This document shows positions 57,850 to 64,000 of a DNA stretch of 64,000 bases, one piece after another. The stretch's first letter is position 1; each line of letters starts with the position of its first letter. A program made the position numbers and the translations under genes. The stretch is from an uncultured Candidatus Entotheonella sp. (GTDB taxonomy: Bacteria > Tectomicrobia > Entotheonellia > Entotheonellales > Entotheonellaceae): assembly GCA_958295825.1 (NCBI GenBank), contig OY282375.1, positions 3,519,489 to 3,583,488 on the forward strand, in the 5' to 3' direction. The notes beneath the pieces are model-generated. The model was not told where the DNA came from and made no database searches. It was given only the letters and a program-made list of their open reading frames with translations.

Positions 57850-58385
57850 AAAGTGAAGGGCAAAGGCAAGAACTGACCACTGACCACTCTCCACTAACCA
57901 CTAATTGGAGCCACATCGACGCCCAAGGCCGCGCCAACATGGTCGACGTGGGCGCCAAGCCGACGAGCGAGCGCCAGGCGGTGGCGCGTGGCAGCGTCTA
58001 CATGCAGGCAGCGACCCTGCAGGCCATCGTCGATCAGGAAATCAGCAAGGGCGACGTGCTCCAGGTGGCGCGTATCGCCGGCATCATGGCCGCCAAGCAG
58101 ACGTCGTCGCTCATTCCCATGTGCCACCCACTGGAAATCACCCACGTCAAAGTCGATCTGCAGCCCGACGCCGAGGCCGCCTGCGTGCGCCTCGAAGCCA
58201 CCGTGCGCACCGTGGGGCGAACCGGGGTCGAGATGGAGGCGCTGACCGCCGTCACCGTCGCCGGGCTGACCGTCTACGACATGTGCAAGAGCCTGGACCG
58301 GCAGATGCGTCTGGCCGAGGTGGAATTGCTCTCCAAGAGTGGCGGCAAGAGCGGGCGGTATGCGCATTCTGATTATGAGTCCTGA
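57846..58385 (+). CDS. moaC: Cyclic pyranopterin monophosphate synthase MoaC
   Basis: MoaC forms cyclic pyranopterin monophosphate in molybdenum cofactor synthesis. The catalytic core is typical: HIDAQGRANMVDVGAKPTSERQAVARG, MCHPLEITHVKVDL and VGRTGVEMEALTAVTVAGLTVYDMCKSLD. The first 20 residues (EGQRQELTTDHSPLTTN) are encoded by a dispersed CCACT-type repeat and are not family-like. No start codon lies between the repeat and the core, so the repeat must be translated. The ATG overlaps the alaS stop (ATGA). Length 179 versus about 160 usual. Confidence 0.93.
   Translation: MKSEGQRQELTTDHSPLTTNWSHIDAQGRANMVDVGAKPTSERQAVARGSVYMQAATLQAIVDQEISKGDVLQVARIAGIMAAKQTSSLIPMCHPLEITHVKVDLQPDAEAACVRLEATVRTVGRTGVEMEALTAVTVAGLTVYDMCKSLDRQMRLAEVELLSKSGGKSGRYAHSDYES
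57870..57905. repeat. CCACTAACCACT-type repeat within the moaC start region
   Basis: The bases GACCACTGACCACTCTCCACTAACCACTAATT follow the motif seen upstream of alaS. Read in the moaC frame they give LTTDHSPLTTN. Confidence 0.75.
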
Positions 58386-58479
58386 GCCTAGCTGAAGAAG
58401 GTCTGAACGCCTCGCTGTGACCCGGCCGTCATGAACACCAGCCCGCGCCATGCGCGGCATTAAACGGAGTCTTCGCCTC

Positions 58480-60438
58480 ATGAAGATTGCGACCATCATC
58501 GATCATATTGATAGCGGGTATGTAGCCCTTCCCGAATTCCAGCGTGGCTACGTCTGGAACCGCACCCAAGTGCGCGGCCTGTTCGACTCCCTATATCGGC
58601 GGCATCCGGTGGGTGGTCTTCTCACTTGGGGCACGGAATCCCAGTCGGCCAACCATCGGGGCGAGGGTCAGCTTACGGCTGGCATCGTGAAATTGTTGCT
58701 CGATGGGCAGCAACGTGTGACCTCGCTTTACGGCGTAGTGCGCGGGAAGCCACCCGCGTTTTTCGACGGCAACGAACAGGCATTTACGGGACTGCGTTTC
58801 CACCTCGAGGCCGAAACCTTCGAGTTCTATCAGCCGGTGAAGATGCGGGACGACCCGCTTTGGGTCGACGTGACTAAGTTGATGCAACAAGGCAGCAGGG
58901 GCTTGGGATACATCATTGCGCGTATCACGCCATCACCTGACAAATTCGGGGATTACACGGGACGATTGTCCAACATCCTGGCCATCAAGGACGTAGACCT
59001 ACACATCGAAGAAGTAACTGGCGCGGACAAATCTCTCGACATAGTGGTGGACATCTTCAACCGCGTGAATAGCGGTGGGACTAAGCTCTCGAAGGGGGAC
59101 CTTGCGCTGGCGAAGGTCTGCGCCAACTGGCCGGACGCCCGCATCGCTATGAAGACCAAACTGGAGGAGTGGGAAAGCGCAGGCTACTACTTCACTCGGG
59201 ACTGGCTGCTTCGCTCCGTGAATACGGTGCTCACCGGCGAGGCGCAGTTTCAACATCTGCACGAAAAAAGCGCCGTCGAAATTCAGGATGGTATGGCGCG
59301 CGCGACTCGGCAGATAGACCAGTGCCTGAACTACATCGGGGGGCGGCTCGGGCTGGATCACGACCGCGTCTTCTTCGGTCGTTTCGCCGTGCCGGTCATG
59401 GCACGCTATCTTGATCAGCGGCAGGAAAAGTGCCTCGGACCGTTGGACGAACGCGAACGCGACAAACTCTTGTTTTGGTATCTCCAAGCGGCAATGTGGG
59501 GCCGCTTCTCTGGATCGACCGAGACGGCCATTGATCAGGACCTCGAAGCCCTGGAAGCAAAAACCGGAGGGCTTGACCGTCTATTGGAGCGGTTGCGGCT
59601 TTGGCATGGCGGCAGTTTCCGGGTGGAGCCCGGACATTTCAGGGGTTGGAGCTTAGGCGCACGCTTCTATCCGGTTCTGTATTTCCTCACCCGCATGGGA
59701 GAAGCCCGGGACTGGGGCACTGGGTTGCCGCTTAAGTCCGGGTTGCTCGGCAAGATGAGCGGGCTCGAAGTGCATCACATTTTTCCCAAGGCTCGGTTGT
59801 ACGAATCCAACTGTAACTACACCAGACCGGAAGTGAACGCCATCGCAAATCTCTGTTTCCTGACCAAGGACACGAATCTGTTCATTCGGGATCGCGCGCC
59901 GCAGGCGTATTTCCCGGAAGTGGAAGCGTCGCACCCAGGCACGCTGGCCTCGCAGTGGATCCCCGATGACCCGGCGTTGTGGCGAATCGACCGTTTCCGC
60001 GATTTCCTGGAAGCACGCCAGGAGTTGCTCGCAAACGAACTCAACCACCGCATGGAAGAACTGCTGCATGGCGATACGCGCTGGGTGTCGGATGGACAAC
60101 CCGCCCGGCAACTTGATGTGCCCGGCGGCATCGACAGCAAGGAAGAAGAGAAGCACCTCGAGGCTCTGAACAATTGGGTCTCTGAAAAAGGTTTGCCGCG
60201 CGGTGAGTTGGCCTATGATCTGGCAGACGTGGACACTGGAGCGCAAAAGGCAATCTTTGATCTGGCGTGGCCGAACGGCATCCAGGTGGGCCTGAGCGAG
60301 CCGGTGGCCGTGTTGCTTAACGAGGAAGCGTCCACGCTGGCTATGGCGAGCCAAGGCGGCTTCCGATGCTTCACCAGCACTGCCGAGTTTCGGCGCTATA
60401 TACAATCAGAAATCCTCAACGAGGACTCGTTCGCTTGA
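58480..60438 (+). CDS. GmrSD-like DUF262 / HNH modification-dependent endonuclease
   Basis: The 652-residue protein fuses a DUF262 (GmrS-like) NTPase domain to an HNH nuclease. The DUF262 part has LPEFQRGYVWNRTQVRGLFDSL, LLDGQQRVTSLYGV and IFNRVNSGGTKLSKGDLALAK. The HNH part has LEVHHIFPKARLY (near residue 430) with a following Asn-rich strand NAIANLCFLTKDTN. Such enzymes restrict phage DNA with modified cytosines. ATG 58480 is preferred over 58450 because GGAG precedes it. It stands alone among housekeeping genes, without a methyltransferase. The last 120 residues are not recognised. Confidence 0.82.
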   Translation: MKIATIIDHIDSGYVALPEFQRGYVWNRTQVRGLFDSLYRRHPVGGLLTWGTESQSANHRGEGQLTAGIVKLLLDGQQRVTSLYGVVRGKPPAFFDGNEQAFTGLRFHLEAETFEFYQPVKMRDDPLWVDVTKLMQQGSRGLGYIIARITPSPDKFGDYTGRLSNILAIKDVDLHIEEVTGADKSLDIVVDIFNRVNSGGTKLSKGDLALAKVCANWPDARIAMKTKLEEWESAGYYFTRDWLLRSVNTVLTGEAQFQHLHEKSAVEIQDGMARATRQIDQCLNYIGGRLGLDHDRVFFGRFAVPVMARYLDQRQEKCLGPLDERERDKLLFWYLQAAMWGRFSGSTETAIDQDLEALEAKTGGLDRLLERLRLWHGGSFRVEPGHFRGWSLGARFYPVLYFLTRMGEARDWGTGLPLKSGLLGKMSGLEVHHIFPKARLYESNCNYTRPEVNAIANLCFLTKDTNLFIRDRAPQAYFPEVEASHPGTLASQWIPDDPALWRIDRFRDFLEARQELLANELNHRMEELLHGDTRWVSDGQPARQLDVPGGIDSKEEEKHLEALNNWVSEKGLPRGELAYDLADVDTGAQKAIFDLAWPNGIQVGLSEPVAVLLNEEASTLAMASQGGFRCFTSTAEFRRYIQSEILNEDSFA

Positions 60439-60517
60439 CCTGAAAACGTGGTTAGCTTGCGTTGATGCGATTGCCAGAAGGAATGTATTTTCACCGTTTC
60501 AATAGGGAACCAACAAC

Positions 60518-61606
60518 ATGCACGTAACGCACGTGAAGACCCGGGTGCTGAGCACGCCGGCTGACAGTCCCCTCGTCATCGGCCTGCCGGTCGGCGACGC
60601 GACCCGCGAGTTCGTCACCTTGGAACTGGGCACCGACGCCGGGCTGACGGGCATCGGGCTGACCTTCTTCGGCGGCCCGCTGACCAAAGCGCTGCGGGAA
60701 GCCATCGAGGCGCTGGGCGCCCTCGTGGTGGGTGAGAATCCGCTGTACGTCGAGCGCATCGTCGGCAAGCTGCGCCAAGCGGCCAGCGGCGCCGGGCCCG
60801 GCGGTATTTTCACCCTGGCCACGGCGGCCATCGACTTGGCCTTGTGGGACCTGAAGGGCAAGGCGCTCGACCAGCCGGTGCACGCCCTGCTCGGCGGCTA
60901 CCGCGACCGTGCCCCCACCTACGCCAGCGGCGCCCTGATGCGCGATTTCCCCGCCCCCTACCTGAAGGACGCCGGGCCGCGCCTGGTGGACATGGGCTTC
61001 CGGCAGATGAAGATGCAGCTCGGCGGCGAGCCGACCGTCGAGCGCGAACTGGAGCGCGTGCGGCTGATCCGCGACGGCATCGGCCCCGAGATCGACCTGA
61101 TGTGCGACATCAACCAGTTGTGGAACGTCAACCAGGCCATCGACATGGGCCGGCGGCTGGCGCCGTTCGACCTGTTCTGGCTGGAGGACGTGGTGGCGCA
61201 CGACGACTTCCAGGGTCTGGCGCGCGTTGCCGACGCCCTGACCACGCCCATCGCCACCGGCGAGTACCATTACGGCATCGTGCCGTTCCGCCACATGCTG
61301 GAGGCGCGCTCCGTTGACATCGTCATGATCGACGTGCTGCGCGCCGGCGGCATCACGCAGTGGATGAAAATTGCGGGCATGGCCGAGGCGTTCAACCTGC
61401 CGGTGGTCAGCCACCTGCTGCCGGAAATCCACGTGCACATGATGGCCGCCATTCCCAACGGCCTGACTATCGAGTACATGCCCTGGAGCCTGCGGCTGTT
61501 CGAGGAGACCCCGGCCATTGAGGACGGCCAGTTGGTGGTGCCCGCCAAGCCCGGCCTGGGGCTGGCCTTTTCCGCCGAGACCATTGAGCGCTATGAGGTC
61601 GGCTAA
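60518..61606 (+). CDS. Mandelate racemase / muconate lactonising enzyme family protein
   Basis: This is an enolase-superfamily enzyme that abstracts a proton alpha to a carboxylate. The 362-residue length fits. Metal ligands are probably in DLMCDINQLWN, LEDVVAHDD and ATGEYHYG, with catalytic Lys in QMKMQLGG and a His in SHLLPEIHVHMMA. The substrate (sugar acid or similar) cannot be read from the sequence. Its 3' end overlaps the MBL-TPR gene by 14 bp, so the two probably form one operon. Confidence 0.87.
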   Translation: MHVTHVKTRVLSTPADSPLVIGLPVGDATREFVTLELGTDAGLTGIGLTFFGGPLTKALREAIEALGALVVGENPLYVERIVGKLRQAASGAGPGGIFTLATAAIDLALWDLKGKALDQPVHALLGGYRDRAPTYASGALMRDFPAPYLKDAGPRLVDMGFRQMKMQLGGEPTVERELERVRLIRDGIGPEIDLMCDINQLWNVNQAIDMGRRLAPFDLFWLEDVVAHDDFQGLARVADALTTPIATGEYHYGIVPFRHMLEARSVDIVMIDVLRAGGITQWMKIAGMAEAFNLPVVSHLLPEIHVHMMAAIPNGLTIEYMPWSLRLFEETPAIEDGQLVVPAKPGLGLAFSAETIERYEVG

Positions 61607-63077
61607 GCCGCCCGAGCGGCCCTTTGCCCCCCGCACCTACGGCGCGCTGGAACGCGTGACGCCACGCGTCTACCTGTTCCGCAACGTGGTGAACAGCGTG
61701 GTGGTGCTGGGGGACGCCGCCGTGGCGGTGATCGACACGCAGGTGAACGCGCCGATGGCGAGGCGCCTGCTGGCGCACGTGCGGGAGCTGTCCGACAAGC
61801 CGCTGCGGTGGGCCGTCAACACGCACTATCACTGGGATCACACCGCCGGCAACGGCGTCTTCAGGGAAGCCGGCGCAGCGCTCGTCTGCAGCGCGTTGAC
61901 ACGAGAATTCATGCACACACGCGCCGCCCGCCAGCAGGCGTTTCTCGCCTCGCGCGGCTTTGAGTTGGGGCCGGAGCCCTGCCTGGCCGATGAGACGGTG
62001 ACGGAGGTGCGAGAAATCGATCTGGGCAACCAGCGGCTGGTGCTGAAGCCGCTGGGCGCGGCGGAAACCGACGACGCTTTGGCGGTCTACCTGCCGCAGG
62101 AAGGCTGCGTGGCCGCGGGCGATACGGTGATGACCGGCAGCTTTCCGATGTTCGGCCAGCCGGTGATGGACGAGGGGCTGATGGGCACGCCGCGCTGGCT
62201 GGACACCTTGGCCGCCATCGAGCGCCTAAAGCCGGACCACGTGCTCCCCGGCCACGGCCCCGTGGCCCACGCGGCGGAACTGTCCCTCCTCAAACGCCTC
62301 GAACGCTACTTCCTGGACGAAGTCGCCGCCCGCGTGGCGCGCGGCATGCCGCTGCCGGCGTTGCTGGCCGATCTGGAGGCGCAACTGCCCGAGTGGATCA
62401 CGGCGATTCCGGTCGTCTGGGGGACGCCGCGCTACGCCATCCTGCGCGTTTACCGCGGCTTGGTGCGGGGCGAGGACGATGACCCCGGTTGGCAGCAATA
62501 CAAGCCGTCGGCCATTCCCTGTTCCGACCCCGGCCGCGTGTCAGCGGCCTGTGAGGGGTTGACGACCGTTGCGTCGTTCCAGACCGCCGCTCAGGAATTT
62601 GCCGAAGGCGGCGACCCCGGCAGCGCCATCGCCACCGCCCGCCGCGCCACCGAATGCCTGCCGGATGAGCCGGCCGCCTGGGTCTGCCTCGCCGATCATC
62701 TCGTTCGCGGCGCCGTCCACACCACCAGCGTACTCGAAAAGGGCGACTTCTTCGCCCCGGCCCGCGCCGCCCTGCAACACGCCCTTGACCTCGACCCCGC
62801 CTGTGCCCCGGCCCGTCTGGCGCTTGGCCGCTTTCTCGTCATGTCGGCCTACCGCAACGGCCACGACCCTGCCCCCGGCATGAGCCATCTGCACCGTGTC
62901 GTCGACGCCGCACCCGAGGACGCCGCCCTCCTGGCCGACGTCCACTTCTACTTGGGCATGGCGCACCGCACCCAGTCCGACGAGCCGCAAGCCCGTGCCG
63001 CCTTCGCCACCGCCCTACGCCTCCTGCCAACCCACCACGCGGCCCGCCTCGCCCTCGCTGCAAGCGAGACGCCTTGA
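61593..63077 (+). CDS. Metallo-beta-lactamase-fold hydrolase fused to a TPR-like domain
   Basis: The N-terminal MBL domain (residues about 15-230) has the metal motif NTHYHWDHTAGN, the later DTVMTGSFPMFG and the GHGPVAH histidine. After a linker, residues about 320-490 form helical repeats of TPR type (ARAALQHALDLDPACAPARLALGRF, ARAAFATALRLLPTHHAARLALA). The start at ATG 61593 overlaps the enolase-type gene. Family members hydrolyse thioesters, lactones or phosphoesters; coupling to an enolase-superfamily enzyme suggests action on a related acid or lactone. Confidence 0.83.
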   Translation: MRSAKPPERPFAPRTYGALERVTPRVYLFRNVVNSVVVLGDAAVAVIDTQVNAPMARRLLAHVRELSDKPLRWAVNTHYHWDHTAGNGVFREAGAALVCSALTREFMHTRAARQQAFLASRGFELGPEPCLADETVTEVREIDLGNQRLVLKPLGAAETDDALAVYLPQEGCVAAGDTVMTGSFPMFGQPVMDEGLMGTPRWLDTLAAIERLKPDHVLPGHGPVAHAAELSLLKRLERYFLDEVAARVARGMPLPALLADLEAQLPEWITAIPVVWGTPRYAILRVYRGLVRGEDDDPGWQQYKPSAIPCSDPGRVSAACEGLTTVASFQTAAQEFAEGGDPGSAIATARRATECLPDEPAAWVCLADHLVRGAVHTTSVLEKGDFFAPARAALQHALDLDPACAPARLALGRFLVMSAYRNGHDPAPGMSHLHRVVDAAPEDAALLADVHFYLGMAHRTQSDEPQARAAFATALRLLPTHHAARLALAASETP

Positions 63078-63087
63078 CGGTGCCGGG

Positions 63088-63787
63088 TCAATGCGATTCC
63101 AGCAGATGTTCCAACCGGGATAACCAATCAGCGAAATGGGGACACTGGCCGCGAATCGTGTCGAGGCCGATGTGCAAGGCGGCGTTGGTGCCGTCCAAGG
63201 GCTTTTGGTAGCCGGGCATCAGGGCCCGAATACGCTTGGAGGGAGCGGTGAACGGAGAATCGTTGATGTGTTCCGGGGTGTCGAATTGGTCTCGGATGTT
63301 CTGGAGGTCTCTGGCGAGTTGTGGTCTGCCACCGATTCCTTCCGCGAAACGTTGGCAGTCGCTGAACAACAGGGCTTCAAACTCGTGCATCATCAAACGG
63401 CACAATCGGCTGGCGTTGAATCCGTGGCCCATGTGCCTGACAACATCATCGCGGAGGGCATTTTCGACGTTGACAGGCTTGCACGGAAATGGCGGTCGGG
63501 CAGAATCGGCACGCTTGGGCCAAGCGCGAGTACCCGTCTGCGGCAGGCCGTAGTAATCCACCATCGTGCTGACTGCGCAGCCCGGATTAGTATTCAAATG
63601 ATTGACGATACCCTGCCGCACCGACGACCAGGCACGACCCCCGCCGCGTCCAGACCGCTGACGGGCATTCCCCATCAAGCGGGCGCTGACCGAGGAATAA
63701 CCGACACGGTAAAGATGCGGCGCGAGTATTTTATCGACGAAGGTTTCTTTCGGTTTGGCCTTCGACATGGACCAGCAATCGTGTCAT
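63088..63787 (-). CDS. DUF4276 (TOPRIM-like) protein with an apparent frameshift near its start
   Basis: From 63768 down, a 226-residue frame has DUF4276 features: ETFVDKILAPHL, VSTMVDYYGLPQ, CRLMMHEFEALLFSD and FTAPSKRIRALMPGYQ. The expected first strand, MTRLLVHVEGQTE, is encoded at 63787-63749 in another frame. Removing one A from GAAAGAAACC (63742-63751 region) would join the two as VEGQTEETFVDK. So the gene carries a one-base shift at the conserved acidic motif, from mutation or a read error. It lies 21 bp downstream of an AAA ATPase gene, as DUF4276 genes often do. Confidence 0.7.
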
Positions 63788-63808
63788 GCGCTGTAAATCC
63801 GTGGGGCG

Positions 63809-64000
63809 TCAAGCCGGGCGGCCGCCAATCTCGTTCTTCTCCCACAGTTGCCCAAGACTGTAATCCTTCAGCCACGCTTCCAGACTCTCAGAGTCAAGGC
63901 GCGTAAAGGTCACTTCACCGTTTACCCGGTCAGCCACGATCACGTCTTCCGGCTCAAAATGGTCGAGCAGGAAGGGAGACTGCGTGGCCATGACGACTTG
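63809..64000 (-). CDS. AAA ATPase (RecF/OLD-like), C-terminal end only
   Basis: The frame continues off the window edge, so only the last 63 residues are seen: QVVMATQSPFLLDHFEPEDVIVADR followed by DSESLEAWLKDYSLGQLWEKNEIGGRP. The ATQSP-LLD motif is the ABC-type ATPase D-loop/H-loop region of SMC-like AAA_21 proteins, and the GQLWEKNxIGG ending is typical of those paired with DUF4276. With the neighbour it would form a two-gene ATPase-TOPRIM module of the OLD type, possibly for phage defence. Confidence 0.75.
   Translation of the reverse strand, partial: QVVMATQSPFLLDHFEPEDVIVADRVNGEVTFTRLDSESLEAWLKDYSLGQLWEKNEIGGRPA

Overview
The window is a high-GC (roughly 60% or more) chromosomal segment of a Gram-negative bacterium, most like a proteobacterium or a neighbouring lineage. 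The evidence is type II secretion pseudopilins with GspN, an outer-membrane barrel protein, mnmE-mnmG-rsmG synteny and complex I genes. No rRNA or tRNA gene was seen, so the taxon is not fixed.

Layout. 1-3074: mnmE (partial), mnmG, rsmG. 3104-15296: a complete type I-C CRISPR-Cas locus, with cas3, then cas5-cas8c-cas7-cas4-cas1-cas2, a leader and an array of 59 identical 37-bp repeats with 58 spacers. 15371-27595: a mixed block holding a DnaQ-type exonuclease, a photoproduct-lyase-like radical SAM protein, a flavin-binding protein, an unknown duplicated protein, an Ldh_2 dehydrogenase, a trypsin-like protease, a SWIM/SNF2 ATPase, a NIPSNAP protein, UDP-glucose dehydrogenase and an N-terminal-only LarC. 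27659-28018: an IS5-type transposase remnant. 28028-48675 (minus strand): respiratory complex I in the transcription order L-M-A-CD-(VWA protein)-E-F-(DarT/NADAR)-H-J-K-N-J-K-L-M-N. J, K, L, M and N are present twice, and nuoB, nuoG and nuoI are absent. 48855-50649: a PHP phosphoesterase and a barrel protein. 50958-55041: gspG-H-I-J-K-N. 55189-58385: alaS and moaC. 58480-64000: a GmrSD-like endonuclease, an enolase-superfamily enzyme overlapping an MBL-TPR protein, then a DUF4276 gene with an apparent frameshift beside the end of an AAA ATPase gene.

The most notable item lies in the 168-bp gap between cas3 and cas5. A sigma70-type promoter (TTGACA-17-TACATT) is followed at once by a solo CRISPR-repeat-like element. 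It keeps the 3' handle GGTGAGGATTGAAAC but has an unrelated, fully complementary 8-bp stem. The bases after the handle (a guide) match the promoter-proximal DNA just downstream of a TTC motif, the known type I-C PAM, at 12 of 14 positions. The two mismatches are at positions 6 and 12, the bases that type I Cascade flips out and does not read. A 12-bp perfect hairpin then precedes the cas5 ribosome-binding site. I infer a crRNA-like autorepressor: Cascade loaded with this RNA would sit on the cas5-cas2 promoter and repress its own operon, as CreR-type RNAs do in other CRISPR types. Here operator, repeat, guide and cas 5' leader are packed into about 125 bp.

Other themes are dispersed CCACTAACCACT-type repeats that have entered coding sequences (MoaC N-terminus, NuoM C-terminus), a palindromic repeat inside the gspJ leader region, and a guanine-ADP-ribosylation toxin-antitoxin pair where nuoG would be expected.
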